Below are positions 6,610 through 16,042 of a DNA stretch of 39,228 nucleotides, one piece after another. Position 1 is the first letter of the stretch. Each line of letters starts with the position of its first letter. Below the pieces are notes generated by a model, which was not told the origin of the DNA, searched no databases, and saw only the letters and a list, made by a program, of their open reading frames with translations. The position numbers and the translations under genes were made by a program. The stretch spans positions 1 through 39,228 of the forward strand of contig CAMCWK010000027.1 in NCBI GenBank assembly GCA_945882615.1, read 5' to 3'. Source of the DNA: Rhizobium sp. Q54 (lineage in GTDB: Bacteria; Pseudomonadota; Alphaproteobacteria; Micropepsales; Micropepsaceae).

Positions 6610-9513
6610 ATGACAAACAGCACCGAAAACCCCGAAAAATCCGCCGAATCCCCCGATTACCGGGCGACTCTGTTCCTGCCCGCCACCGATTTTCCCATGA
6701 AGGCGGGCCTGCCGGAAGCCGAGCCCAAATGGCTGGCGCGCTGGGCGCAAATGGACCTCTACGGCAAGCTGCGCAGCCGCGCCAAGGGCCGCCCCCAGTT
6801 TGTGCTGCATGACGGCCCGATCTATGCGAACGGCGACATCCATTCCGGCACCGGCCTCAACCATATCCTGAAGGACTTTGTGGTCCGCTCGCAGGGCATG
6901 CTGGGCAAGGACGCGCCTTACGTTCCGGGCTGGGACTGTCACGGACTGCCGATCGAATGGAAGGTGGAAGAAGGTTTCCGCGCGCAGGGCCGCAACAAGG
7001 ACGACATCCCCAAGGACGAACTGCGCCGCGAGTGCCGCAAGTTCGCCGGCCACTGGCTGAACATCCAGCGCGAGCAGATCCAGCGCCTGGGCCAGATCGG
7101 CGACTTCGCCCATCCCTACACCACCATGAACTTCAAGGCCGAGGCGGCGATCGCACGCGAGGCGATGAAGTTCGTGGAGAATGGCCTGCTCTATCGCGGT
7201 TTCCGCCCGGTGATGTGGTCGCCGGTGGAAAAGACCGCGCTGGCCGATGCCGAGGTCGAGTATCATGAGAAGCAGTCGCCCACGATCTATGTGAAGTTTC
7301 CGCTGGTGAAATCGTCACCCGAACTGGCGCACACTTTCATCGTGATCTGGACCACCACGCCCTGGACCATTCCGGGCAACCGCGCCATCGCTTTCTCGCC
7401 GGAGATTTCCTACGGCCTTTATGAGGTGGCGGACGCCAGTGACGGGTCTCTGGCCCGGCCCAGCGAGCATCTGCTGCTGGCCGACACGCTGGCCGAACAG
7501 GTGGCCAAACATGCCAAGATGATGCTGAGCCGCGTGCGCACCGTGCCGACCGATGAGCTGAAGTCGCTGGTGGCGGCCCATCCGCTGCGCAGTGTTGGCT
7601 ATAATTTTGAAGTGCCGGTGCTGCCGGCTGCTTTCGTCACCGCCGATACCGGCACCGGCTTTGTGCATAACGCACCGGGCCATGGCGAAGACGATTTCGA
7701 GTTGCTGGTCGGCAGCGACCGCGATTATCCCAAGAACAATCCCGATGCCTTCAGCCTGGTTCTGCCCGACGGCAGCTATGCGCCCCATGTCCCGGTATTC
7801 GCCGGCAAGCGCATCCTGACGCCCGAAGGCAAGGATGGCGACGCCAATGGCGCGGTGATCAAGGAACTCATCGCGCGCGGCAAGCTGCTGGCCAAGGGTA
7901 TGCTGCGTCATTCCTATCCGCATTCGTGGCGCTCCAAGGCGCCGGTGATCTTCCGTGCCACGCCGCAATGGTTCGTGGCGATGGACAAGCCGTTCCTCAA
8001 TGGCAAGACGCTGCGCGAGCTGGCGATGAAGGCGATCGGAGAAACCAAATGGTATCCGCCACGCGGCCAGAACCGCATCGGCGCGATGGTGGAAGGTCGG
8101 CCCGACTGGGTGTTGTCCCGCCAGCGCGCCTGGGGCGTGCCGTTGGCCATCTTTGTCGACAAGACATTGGGGCAGGTGCTCAATGATCCGGCCGTATTCC
8201 AACGCATTGAACAGGCGTTCGAGGCCGAGGGCGCCGATGCCTGGTTCACGTCACCGCCGTCGCGCTTCCTGGGGGAGGGCCGCAACCCCGACGATTACAA
8301 GCAGGTCACCGACATTCTGGACGTTTGGTTCGATTCCGGTTCGACTCATGTCTTTGTGGTGGAAAATCCTATTGATCCCAATTGGCCGAAAGCCGAACGC
8401 GCGGATCTGTATCTGGAAGGATCCGACCAGCATCGCGGCTGGTTCCAGTCTTCGCTGCTGGAAAGTGTCGGCACCACCGGCCATGCGCCCTATCGCGGCG
8501 TGCTGACCCACGGCTTCGTTCTGGACAAGGACGGCCGCAAAATGTCCAAGAGCCTCGGCAACACGCTGGCGCCCAAGGTGATCGCGGAAAAGAACGGCGC
8601 GGAAATCCTGCGCCTATGGGCAGCCAATTCCGATTTCACCGAAGACCTGCGGATCGGCGATGACATCATCAAGGCCAATGTCGAAGCCTATCGCCGGCTG
8701 CGCAACACCATCCGCTTCATGCTCGCCAATCTTTCCGGCTTCGATGAAAGCGAGCGCATCGACCATTCCCAGATGCCGGAGCTGGAGCGTTTCATGCTGG
8801 CGCGGCTGGCCGAACTCGATGTCACGGTGCGCCAGGCCTATGAGGCATTCGATTTCGGGCTGGTGAATTCCACTCTGTTCAATTTCTGCACCAACGACCT
8901 GTCGGCCTTTTATTTCGACATCCGCAAGGACGCGCTGTACTGCGATCCGAAGAGCAGCGTGCGCCGCCGCAGCACCCGCACCGTCACCGATGAGATCTTT
9001 CGCCGCATCGTCACCTGGTTCGCGCCCATCCTGTGCTTCACCATGGAGGAGGCCTGGACCCTGCGCTTCGGCATGAACGAGAGCGTTCACCTGAACGATT
9101 TTCTGCCCGTGCCCAAGGAATGGGCCAATCCCGACCTGGTCAGGAAGTGGACGCGCATCCGCGACCTGCGCCGTGTCGTTACCGGCGTGCTGGAAGTCGC
9201 CCGCGCCAACAAGGATATCGGCTCCAGCCTGGAAGCCGCGCCGGTGCTTTATGTGACCGATGCGAAGGACAAGGCGCTGTTCGATTCCGTCAGCCTGGCT
9301 GAAATCGCCATCACCTCCGGCGCCCGCGTCGAAGTCGCCGCTGAGCTGGATGATTTCTACGGCGTGGCGGGCATCGCCGGGGCGGGTTCCAAATTCGCCG
9401 CGGCGACCGGCGAAAAATGCGCCCGCTGCTGGATGGTGCTGGAAGAGACCCGCCCCGACACCCATCTGTGCAACCGCTGCACCGATGCGGTCGCTGCCAG
9501 CGTGTCCGCATGA
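6610..9513 (+). CDS. ileS: Isoleucyl-tRNA synthetase
   Basis: This 967-residue class I synthetase charges tRNA-Ile. Near the N-terminus it has HDGPIYANGDIH, then the position of the HIGH motif, which here reads HSGT (residues 78-81). WDCHGLPIEWKVEE follows. The editing (CP1) domain spans about 190-420 and includes WTTTPWTIPGN and GTGFVHNAPGHGEDD. The KMSKS loop is intact (KMSKS, residues 644-648). The C-terminal zinc ribbon has four cysteines at 937, 940, 954 and 957. Length and motif order fit bacterial IleRS. The unusual points are Thr in place of the second His of HIGH and GPIY instead of GPPY. The stop overlaps the lspA start by four bases (ATGA), so the two are cotranscribed. Confidence 0.97.
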   Translation: MTNSTENPEKSAESPDYRATLFLPATDFPMKAGLPEAEPKWLARWAQMDLYGKLRSRAKGRPQFVLHDGPIYANGDIHSGTGLNHILKDFVVRSQGMLGKDAPYVPGWDCHGLPIEWKVEEGFRAQGRNKDDIPKDELRRECRKFAGHWLNIQREQIQRLGQIGDFAHPYTTMNFKAEAAIAREAMKFVENGLLYRGFRPVMWSPVEKTALADAEVEYHEKQSPTIYVKFPLVKSSPELAHTFIVIWTTTPWTIPGNRAIAFSPEISYGLYEVADASDGSLARPSEHLLLADTLAEQVAKHAKMMLSRVRTVPTDELKSLVAAHPLRSVGYNFEVPVLPAAFVTADTGTGFVHNAPGHGEDDFELLVGSDRDYPKNNPDAFSLVLPDGSYAPHVPVFAGKRILTPEGKDGDANGAVIKELIARGKLLAKGMLRHSYPHSWRSKAPVIFRATPQWFVAMDKPFLNGKTLRELAMKAIGETKWYPPRGQNRIGAMVEGRPDWVLSRQRAWGVPLAIFVDKTLGQVLNDPAVFQRIEQAFEAEGADAWFTSPPSRFLGEGRNPDDYKQVTDILDVWFDSGSTHVFVVENPIDPNWPKAERADLYLEGSDQHRGWFQSSLLESVGTTGHAPYRGVLTHGFVLDKDGRKMSKSLGNTLAPKVIAEKNGAEILRLWAANSDFTEDLRIGDDIIKANVEAYRRLRNTIRFMLANLSGFDESERIDHSQMPELERFMLARLAELDVTVRQAYEAFDFGLVNSTLFNFCTNDLSAFYFDIRKDALYCDPKSSVRRRSTRTVTDEIFRRIVTWFAPILCFTMEEAWTLRFGMNESVHLNDFLPVPKEWANPDLVRKWTRIRDLRRVVTGVLEVARANKDIGSSLEAAPVLYVTDAKDKALFDSVSLAEIAITSGARVEVAAELDDFYGVAGIAGAGSKFAAATGEKCARCWMVLEETRPDTHLCNRCTDAVAASVSA

Positions 9514-10016
9514 CCAATCTTCAGCCGCGCGAGATCGGCCTGATCGCCGCCATCCTGGCGCTTGCCGCCGATCAGGGTTCCAAGCTGGTCATGCTCTATG
9601 GCCTGGGTTTCGCCCAGATGAGCCCCGGGGAGAATGTCCCGGTTTTGCCATTTTTTGATCTCGTAATGGTGTGGAACCCGGGCATTTCCTATGGCCTGTT
9701 TCCCGCCTCGGGCCGGCTTGGCAGTTTCCTGCTGATTGGCCTGTCGGTGGTCGCCGTGGCTGTCCTGAGCTGGCTTTTGTGGCGGGCCACGACCCGCTCC
9801 CTGGCCATCGGCTATGGCCTGATTATCGGGGGGGCGCTGGGGAACAATCTGGTGGATCGGGTGATCTACGGGAAAGTGGCGGATTTTTTCCACTTTTACG
9901 GATTCGGTTATGACTGGTATGTCTTCAACATTGCCGATCTGGCGATTACCATGGGCGCCATGGCCATCATCTATGATGTGGTCAAGCCTGAAACGCCGCC
10001 GGAGCACGGTCCATGA
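9510..10016 (+). CDS. lspA: Lipoprotein signal peptidase (SPase II)
   Basis: This 168-residue inner-membrane protein has four hydrophobic segments. The aspartyl-protease dyad is Asp116 (in NNLVDRVIYGK) and Asp143 (in FNIADLAI). Other family signatures are AADQGSK, WNPGISYG and the GYGLIIGGALGN stretch. It cleaves diacylglyceryl-modified prolipoproteins before the lipobox cysteine. The start overlaps the ileS stop as ATGA, and its own stop overlaps the next ATG in the same way. At least two lipobox proteins lie in this window, one of them the very next gene. Confidence 0.97.
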   Translation: MTNLQPREIGLIAAILALAADQGSKLVMLYGLGFAQMSPGENVPVLPFFDLVMVWNPGISYGLFPASGRLGSFLLIGLSVVAVAVLSWLLWRATTRSLAIGYGLIIGGALGNNLVDRVIYGKVADFFHFYGFGYDWYVFNIADLAITMGAMAIIYDVVKPETPPEHGP

Positions 10017-10570
10017 GGTTTGAAATGAGACGGTTGAACGCGGCCCTGGCCGTGGCTTTGTGTGGATTTGCTCTTTCGGGATGCAGCGCTATGCGCGATC
10101 TGGCGGGACTGCAAAAAAAATCGCCCGACGAGTTCGCCGTCACCACCAAGGCGCCGCTGGTGATTCCGCCCGACTTCAACCTGCGCCCGCCCATGCCCGG
10201 CGCGCCGCCCGCCAACACGCTGGATCCGTCCAGCAATGCCCAGCAGGCGCTGTTCAACAATTCCGATCCCCAGACCGTGGCCAACGGCATGCGTGGCAAT
10301 TACAGCCCGGCGGAAAAGCTGCTGCTGGCCCATGCCGGAACCCAGAACAGCGATCCGGCGGTCCGCGCGCGCCTGAGCGCCGAGGAACGCGCCCGGCAGA
10401 ATGCCGACCGCAGTTTCACCAACCGCATCCTGAGCAGTGCCGCCACGCGTGACACCGGCCAGCCGGTCAATGCCGACGCGGCCATCTCCACCACGCGCAG
10501 CGGTCGCCGCACCACCACGACCACCGCTCCCCAAAAAGAAGACAGTGGCGGCTGGTTTGACTGGTTCTAA
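10013..10570 (+). CDS. bamF: BamF-type lipoprotein (DUF3035)
   Basis: This 185-residue lipoprotein has a signal peptide with lipobox LSGC and lipidated Cys24. The mature N-terminus carries KKSPDEFAVTTKAPLVIPPD and FNLRPPMPG, the signature of DUF3035, described in Caulobacter as the extra BAM subunit BamF. The rest is polar and Ala/Arg/Thr-rich, ending with an aromatic tail (GGWFDWF). It is expected on the inner leaflet of the outer membrane, helping BamA fold beta-barrels. ATGA overlap with lspA and overlap with the downstream M16 gene show tight cotranscription. A second ATG at 10025 would also leave a workable signal peptide. Confidence 0.85.
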   Translation: MRFEMRRLNAALAVALCGFALSGCSAMRDLAGLQKKSPDEFAVTTKAPLVIPPDFNLRPPMPGAPPANTLDPSSNAQQALFNNSDPQTVANGMRGNYSPAEKLLLAHAGTQNSDPAVRARLSAEERARQNADRSFTNRILSSAATRDTGQPVNADAAISTTRSGRRTTTTTAPQKEDSGGWFDWF

Positions 10571-11948
10571 GCTCGCCGGCTTTTGCGCCGCCCTTCTGAT
10601 CAGTGCCGCACCCTTCGCGGCGCTGGCGCAGTCGGGCGACCGCAGCAAATTGTCGGCCGCCCCACCGGTCAATCCGCGCCAGACCGGCAACAACACCTTC
10701 CAGTTCGCGCTGAAGAACGGCATGCAGGTGCTGGTGATTCCCGATCACCGCGCGCCGGTTGTCACCCAGATGCTGTGGTTCCGGGTGGGCGCTGTGGACG
10801 ATCCACCGGGCATCTCGGGCATCGCGCATTTCTTCGAGCATATGATGTTTCGCGGCACCAAATCCGTGCCGGGCGACCAGTTCTCGCAGACCGTCTCCAA
10901 GAATGGCGGTGAGCTGAATGCCTTCACCAGCCATGACTACACCGCCTATTACGAGCAGATCGCCAAGGACCGGCTGGCGCTGGTGATGCGGCTGGAAGCC
11001 GACCGCCTGACCAACCTGATCCTGACCGATGCCAGCGTGGGGCCGGAGCGCGATGTGGTGCTGGAAGAACGCCGCATGCGGGTGGAGAACGATCCCCAGT
11101 CGCTGATGAGCGAGCAGATGCGCGCCGCGCTGCATCTCACCCATCCCTATGGCCGCCCGATTATCGGCTGGTCCGAGGAAATCCGCCGCATCGACCGGGT
11201 TTCGGCGCAGCGCTTCTACAATCGTCACTATGCGCCCAACAACGCCATCCTTGTGGTGGCGGGCGATGTCACGCCCGAGGAAGTGCGTGTGATGGCGCAG
11301 GACGCCTATGGCAAGCTGCCGGCGCGCAACCTCGAGCCCCGCACCGAAGCCGCCGAGCCGCCGCGTCTGGCGGAAACGCGCATGACCATCACCCGTGCCG
11401 ATGCGCGGGTGCCGATCTTCTCGCGCATCTATCGCGTGCCGTCTTATGCGCAGGGGCGTCCGGGCCAGGCGCCGGCGCTGGAAACCTATGGCCAGCTACT
11501 GGGCGGCGGCCAGACCTCCCTTCTGTATCGCGTGCTGGTGGAACAGAAGAAACTCGCCAGCGATGCGGGCGCCAGCTATGACGGCAACAACCGCGACGCA
11601 GGCGAATTCTCGGTCTATGCCGTGCCGCGCCCCGGCGTGACCCTGCAGGCGCTGGAAAAGGCGGTCGACCAGGTGCTGGCATCGACCCGCAGCGCGCCGC
11701 CCCAGGCCGTGGATCTGACCCGCGCCAAGACCGGTCTGGTGGCCTCCGTCACCTATCGCCGCGACAGCCAGATGGCGCTGGCAATGGCGTATGGCCAGGC
11801 GCTGACGATCGGCCTGACGGTGGATGACGTCAAAGAATGGCCGGCCCGCATACGCGCCGTGACAGCCGACAATGTTCGCCGCGCGGCGCAGAGTCTTTCG
11901 CGCAACCAGGCGGTAACCGCCTATCTGATGCCGGGAGGCGCCAAATGA
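10545..11948 (+). CDS. M16 zinc metallopeptidase, active subunit
   Basis: With the GTG start at 10545 this is 467 residues, with a signal peptide (KLAGFCAALLISAAPFAALAQ). The inverted zinc motif HxxEH reads HFFEH (residues 95-99). The downstream glutamate ligand lies in VVLEERRMRVEN (about 174-175). This pitrilysin-family half has both M16 subdomains. It should degrade peptides or misfolded proteins in the periplasm. An open frame continues upstream to 10437, but that part is Pro/Arg-rich and lies inside bamF, so I took the start next to the signal peptide; TTG 10557 is an alternative. It overlaps bamF by 26 bp. The next gene, overlapping by 4 bp, is the inactive partner, so the two probably form a heterodimer. 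Confidence 0.9.
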   Translation: MAAGLTGSKLAGFCAALLISAAPFAALAQSGDRSKLSAAPPVNPRQTGNNTFQFALKNGMQVLVIPDHRAPVVTQMLWFRVGAVDDPPGISGIAHFFEHMMFRGTKSVPGDQFSQTVSKNGGELNAFTSHDYTAYYEQIAKDRLALVMRLEADRLTNLILTDASVGPERDVVLEERRMRVENDPQSLMSEQMRAALHLTHPYGRPIIGWSEEIRRIDRVSAQRFYNRHYAPNNAILVVAGDVTPEEVRVMAQDAYGKLPARNLEPRTEAAEPPRLAETRMTITRADARVPIFSRIYRVPSYAQGRPGQAPALETYGQLLGGGQTSLLYRVLVEQKKLASDAGASYDGNNRDAGEFSVYAVPRPGVTLQALEKAVDQVLASTRSAPPQAVDLTRAKTGLVASVTYRRDSQMALAMAYGQALTIGLTVDDVKEWPARIRAVTADNVRRAAQSLSRNQAVTAYLMPGGAK

Positions 11949-13387
11949 TCCGCGCCCTTTGCGTTTTTGCATTCGTGCTGCTTGCCGCTCTCCCGGCGCG
12001 CGCGGCGGATATCCAGAACATCGACCTGGGCAAGAATGCGACGATCTGGTTCGCGGAAGATCACACCGTTCCGATCATTGCGTTCAATATCTCGATGCCG
12101 GCGGGTTCAGCCTATGATCCGGCCGGCAAGGCGGGGCTGGCATCCTTTGCCGCCACCATGATGGACGAGGGCGCGGGCAATCTTTCCTCCAAGGCCTTCC
12201 ACGAAGCCATCGCCAACCGCGCCATTGGCTTTTCGGCGCGCGCTGACCGCGACCATCTGGTGATTTCCGTCACCACCCTGAAAGAACATGCGCCCGAAGC
12301 GATGCGCCTGCTGCAGATGGCCCTGACCAAGCCGCGCTTCGAGGCCGAGGCTTTGGCGCGGGTGCGCACCCAGACCATCCAGTCGCTGCAGCAGGACGAG
12401 GCCGAACCGCCGCGGGTGGCGGGCCGCGCCTTTGCCCGCGCCTTTTTCGGTGGCCATCCCTATGGCCATTCCACCATCGGCGACATCAAATCGGTTTCTT
12501 CCATCACCGCCGCGGACCTGAAGGCTTTCGCCCGCCGCCACTGGGGGAAGCATGGACTGAAGGTGGCGGTGGCGGGCGACATCACAAAGCCGGCGCTCAC
12601 CAAACTGCTGGCGGACACTTTCCTTCCCGTGTCCAACAAGCCCGCGCCGGCGCTGCCCAATATCGGCCGGCTGGGTCGGCCCGGTGTGCAGGTGATGCCG
12701 ATGCCGGTGCCCCAACCCACCGCGATCTTTGGCCTGCCGGGCATCATGGGCGACGATCCGGATTTCATTCCCGGCTATGTCGCCAATTACATCCTGGGTG
12801 GTGGCGGTTTTTCCTCGCGCCTGACCGATGAAGTGCGCGTCAAGCGCGGTCTGACCTATGGCGTCTCCACCTCACTGACCGCCTATAGCAAGGCGAGTGT
12901 GATGATGGGATCGGTCGCCACCCGCGCCAATGCGATCCGCCAGACGGTGCAGGTGGTCAAGGATACGATGGGGCGCTTTGCCAAGGAGGGGCCCACCCAG
13001 CAGGAGCTGGATGACGCCAAGACCTATCTGACGGGCTCGTTCCCGATGGCCTTCGCCTCCAACAGGGGCACCGCGGCCCAGCTCGGAACATTTCAGCGGC
13101 AGAACCTGGATATCGGCTATGTGGCGCGGCGCAATTCGCTGATCCAGGCGGTGACGCTGGCCGATGTGCGGCGGGTGGCCAAGCGGATCTACGATCCGGC
13201 CAAGCTGACGGTGGTAATCGCCGGCAGTCCTTCCGATGGGCGCCCGGCGCCCCAGGTTCCGCGCCCGCCGGTCCGTCCCCCGGCTGCGGACACCAAGCCG
13301 GCCGCGCCGACCTCTCAGCCCGCACCGGGTCCGGAAAAGCCCGTTCCCGGGCCGGTGACGACACCCCAAGACGTCAAGAAGCCCTGA
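11945..13387 (+). CDS. M16 peptidase-like protein, inactive partner subunit
   Basis: This 480-residue protein has a signal peptide (MIRALCVFAFVLLAALPARA). It keeps the M16 fold, including the substrate-binding VKRGLTYGVS Arg/Tyr motif and GGGGFSSRL. The zinc site is gone: where the active partner has HFFEH this one reads SFAATMMDEG. Paired active/inactive M16 subunits are known, for example in the Sphingomonas M16B heterodimer and mitochondrial processing peptidase. The C-terminal 45 or so residues are Pro-rich and likely disordered. The ATG overlaps the upstream stop as ATGA, which supports equal expression and complex formation in the periplasm. Confidence 0.9.
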   Translation: MIRALCVFAFVLLAALPARAADIQNIDLGKNATIWFAEDHTVPIIAFNISMPAGSAYDPAGKAGLASFAATMMDEGAGNLSSKAFHEAIANRAIGFSARADRDHLVISVTTLKEHAPEAMRLLQMALTKPRFEAEALARVRTQTIQSLQQDEAEPPRVAGRAFARAFFGGHPYGHSTIGDIKSVSSITAADLKAFARRHWGKHGLKVAVAGDITKPALTKLLADTFLPVSNKPAPALPNIGRLGRPGVQVMPMPVPQPTAIFGLPGIMGDDPDFIPGYVANYILGGGGFSSRLTDEVRVKRGLTYGVSTSLTAYSKASVMMGSVATRANAIRQTVQVVKDTMGRFAKEGPTQQELDDAKTYLTGSFPMAFASNRGTAAQLGTFQRQNLDIGYVARRNSLIQAVTLADVRRVAKRIYDPAKLTVVIAGSPSDGRPAPQVPRPPVRPPAADTKPAAPTSQPAPGPEKPVPGPVTTPQDVKKP

Positions 13388-13448
13388 ATCTGTTGATGGA
13401 CCTCAGGCGCCGAGCCGCGTCTGGCCTTACGGCTGCTAGGTTTGGCGC

Positions 13449-15248
13449 ATGAGCAGAATCCGCCAGCTTTCGGAAGGCACGGTCAACCGCATCGCTGCGG
13501 GCGAGGTGGTCGAGCGCCCGGCGGCGGCCATCAAGGAACTGGTGGAAAACGCGATCGATGCCGGCGCCACCCGCATCGACATCGCCGCGTCCAACGGCGG
13601 CGCCGACCTCCTGCTGGTGGAAGATGACGGCATCGGGATGAGCGCCGATGATCTCAGCCTCGCGATCCAGCGCCATGCCACCTCCAAGCTGCCGGTGGCG
13701 GGCGGCGAGGACGATCTTTCGCATATCGTCACCATGGGTTTTCGCGGCGAGGCGCTGCCCTCGATTGGCGCGGTGGCGCGGCTTTCGCTTGCCAGCCGGA
13801 CGAAGGACGGCGAGGCGGCCGAGATCCGGGTCGATGGCGGCAAGGTGCAGGGACCCATGCCCGCCGCGTTTCGGGCCTTTGGCCAGCACGGCACCCGTGC
13901 CGAAGTGCGCGAGCTGTTCTATGCCACCCCGGCGCGGCTGAAATTTCTGAAATCCTCGCGCTCGGAAGACCTGGCGATCACCGATATCGTCAAGCGGCTG
14001 GCCATGGCCCGGCCCGACATTGCGTTCACGCTGACACTGGACGGGCGCAGGGCGCTCGACCTGGCGGCCGAACCCGACCTGATGGACGGACGGTTGCCGC
14101 GCCTGGCGCGCATCATGGGCCGGGAGTTTGGCGACAATGCTGCGCTGGTGGAGGCGCAGCGCGAGGGCGTCAGCCTGTCCGGCTATGCGGGACTTCCCAC
14201 CTACAACCGCGCCAATGCCGCGATGCAGTTCCTGTTCGTCAATGGCCGCCCGGTGCGCGACAAGCTGCTGGTGGGGGCGGTGCGCGGCGCCTATGCCGAT
14301 TTCCTGGCGCGTGACCGCCATCCGGCGCTGGCGCTGTTCCTGGAATGCGATCCCCATTTCGTGGATGTGAATGTCCATCCCGCCAAGACCGAGGTGCGTT
14401 TCCGCGATGCCGGCCTGGTGCGCGGGCTGATCGTGGGCGCGCTGAAACATGCCTTGAGTGAAGCGGGGCACCGTGCCTCCACCACCGTGGCGGGAAGTGC
14501 GCTTGATTCATTTAGAAGTGGGGCCGCATTCCAGCGGCAATCGCCGTCGCCGTTCCAGTCGCCCAATATTTTCTCTGCCGTCGGTGTACGTGAAGCGCCG
14601 TCGCCCTATGCGGCGGACGTCCCGATGTCGGTGCGGATGGAAGAGGCGCTGGTGGAAACGGCGCCGGATAAGCCATTGGGCGTGGCCCGCGCCCAGCTGC
14701 ACGAAACCTATGTCGTGGCCCAGACTGCTGACGGCATCGTCATCGTCGACCAGCATGCCGCCCATGAACGGCTGGTCTATGAGCGGATGAAAAAGGCGCT
14801 GGCCAATGGCGGGGTGGCGCGCCAGCCGCTGCTGATCCCGGAAGTCGTCGACCTGGATCCCAGCGAAGTGACGCGGGTGTCGCAGCGCGCCGCCGAACTG
14901 GCCGAGCTTGGTCTGGTGATCGAAGCCTTTGGTCCCGATGCGGTGGTGGTGCGCGAAGTCCCTGCCATGCTGGGCAAGCTGGACGTGAAAGGCCTGGTGC
15001 GCGACCTGGCGGACGAGATCGCCGAAACCGGCAATGCGCTGTCATTGAAAGAGCGGCTGGAAGAAGTCTCCGGCACATTGGCCTGTCACATGAGCGTGCG
15101 GGCCGGGCGGCGTCTCAACGCCGAGGAAATGAATGCGCTGCTGCGCGAGATGGAAGCGACGCCCCATTCCGGCCAGTGCAACCACGGCCGCCCGACTTAC
15201 GTGGAATTAAAACTCGCCGATATCGAAAAGCTATTCGGGCGAAGATAA
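13449..15248 (+). CDS. mutL: DNA mismatch repair protein MutL (endonuclease type)
   Basis: This 599-residue protein has an N-terminal GHKL ATPase (about 1-330) with motifs [30 protein letters not shown] and [10 protein letters not shown] variable linker is followed by the dimerisation domain (about 410-599). That domain carries the metal-dependent nicking motif DQHA-x2-E-x4-E as [12 protein letters not shown] (434-445). It also has ACHMSVRAG and QCNHGRP, the other nuclease-site elements. It coordinates mismatch repair after MutS and nicks the new strand itself, as expected for bacteria lacking MutH. No mutS is in the window. The start follows a 61-bp gap after the M16 pair. Confidence 0.96.
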   Translation: MSRIRQLSEGTVNRIAAGEVVERPAAAIKELVENAIDAGATRIDIAASNGGADLLLVEDDGIGMSADDLSLAIQRHATSKLPVAGGEDDLSHIVTMGFRGEALPSIGAVARLSLASRTKDGEAAEIRVDGGKVQGPMPAAFRAFGQHGTRAEVRELFYATPARLKFLKSSRSEDLAITDIVKRLAMARPDIAFTLTLDGRRALDLAAEPDLMDGRLPRLARIMGREFGDNAALVEAQREGVSLSGYAGLPTYNRANAAMQFLFVNGRPVRDKLLVGAVRGAYADFLARDRHPALALFLECDPHFVDVNVHPAKTEVRFRDAGLVRGLIVGALKHALSEAGHRASTTVAGSALDSFRSGAAFQRQSPSPFQSPNIFSAVGVREAPSPYAADVPMSVRMEEALVETAPDKPLGVARAQLHETYVVAQTADGIVIVDQHAAHERLVYERMKKALANGGVARQPLLIPEVVDLDPSEVTRVSQRAAELAELGLVIEAFGPDAVVVREVPAMLGKLDVKGLVRDLADEIAETGNALSLKERLEEVSGTLACHMSVRAGRRLNAEEMNALLREMEATPHSGQCNHGRPTYVELKLADIEKLFGRR

Positions 15249-15267
15249 CCAATCTTCTCACTCACCA

Positions 15268-15333
15268 TGGGCGGGCTTGACCCGCCCATCCAGAGCAACG
15301 ATCACCATGGATGGCCGGGTTGAACCCGGCCAT
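15268..15333. repeat. Pair of palindromic intergenic repeats / bidirectional terminator between mutL and rsmD
   Basis: Two hairpins lie in the convergent gap: TGGGCGGG-CTTGA-CCCGCCCA (15268-15288), and ATGGCCGGGT-TGA-ACCCGGCCAT (15311-15333). Both stems are preceded by CACCATGG and have a TTGA-like loop core (CTTGA, TTGAA), so they look like two diverged copies of one unit. This type resembles REP-like palindromes dispersed in alphaproteobacterial genomes. They may also stop transcription from both sides. Confidence 0.65.
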
Positions 15334-15339
15334 GGAGAG

Positions 15340-15909
15340 TTAGGGAGTCGGCGTTAAAAAACGCAACTTCGTCTCGCCATAATCACGTTCGTCCAGCAGC
15401 GTGAAGCCCGCAAGATCGATTTCTTCATCGGCATTGCTCTCAGCGATGATCAACGCCTTGTCTGTCAGCCAGCCGCCATCCTTCAGGCTTTTCAGCGCAG
15501 ATGGGATCAGGTTCTTGCGATAGGGTGGGTCCATAAACACCAGATTGAACGGCCCGCCGGCGCTGGGGCCCAGCGGACCCAAATCGGTGGCGTCGCGCCG
15601 CCAGATGCGGGTGGCGCCGGTCAGGCCCAGCGCCTCGATATTCTCGCGCTGCAGGGCGCGGCTGTCGGCATCGTCGTCCACCAACAGGCACCAGCGCGCC
15701 CCGTGTGACAAAGCCTCAATTCCCAGCGCCCCGGTGCCGGCGAACAGGTCGGCCACCGCCGCGCCTTCCAGTTCGAAGCCGATGCCGAAATCCTTGTGCC
15801 GCAGCATGTTGAAGATCGCCTGGCGAATGCGGTCGCTGGTGGGACGCACGCGGGCATCCTCGGGCGTCACCAGCCGCCGTCCGCCCAATTTTCCGCCTGT
15901 TATCCGCAC
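15340..15909 (-). CDS. rsmD: 16S rRNA (guanine966-N2)-methyltransferase RsmD
   Basis: This 189-residue Rossmann-fold methyltransferase begins MRITGGKLGGRRL, which is diagnostic for RsmD. Next come RPTSDRIRQAIFNML, the SAM-binding motif ADLFAGTGALGIEALSHGA, and the catalytic MDPPYRK (DPPY). It uses S-adenosylmethionine to methylate G966 of 16S rRNA in the small subunit. Length matches the family. It is convergent with mutL and divergent from the disulfide reductase gene. Its usual alphaproteobacterial neighbour, an rRNA pseudouridine synthase gene, is absent here. Confidence 0.95.
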   Translation of the reverse strand: MRITGGKLGGRRLVTPEDARVRPTSDRIRQAIFNMLRHKDFGIGFELEGAAVADLFAGTGALGIEALSHGARWCLLVDDDADSRALQRENIEALGLTGATRIWRRDATDLGPLGPSAGGPFNLVFMDPPYRKNLIPSALKSLKDGGWLTDKALIIAESNADEEIDLAGFTLLDERDYGETKLRFLTPTP

Positions 15910-15949
15910 TTAACCCCTCCGGCCTTCGCTGGGCCCAGCCAGCTCCGGC

Positions 15950-15990
15950 CACCTCCCCCTTATCAGCGCGCTGCGCGCGCCTGGGGAGGT
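15950..15990. repeat. Imperfect palindrome in the rsmD-dsbD intergenic region
   Basis: ACCTCCCC (15951-15958) pairs with GGGGAGGT (15983-15990). The loop contains CAGCGCGCTGCGCGCGC, itself GC-palindromic. This form (CTCCCC...GGGGAGG between divergent genes) resembles dispersed intergenic repeats of alphaproteobacteria. Whether it has other copies in the genome cannot be seen here. Confidence 0.5.
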
Positions 15991-16042
15991 AACCAATTGT
16001 CCAAACTGGCGAATAGCACGGGATACCGCTATAGGGCAGGTC

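Noticed and set aside
10437..10544. Upstream extension of the active M16 subunit
   Set aside because: Pro/Arg-rich sequence inside bamF in another frame; it would bury the signal peptide.
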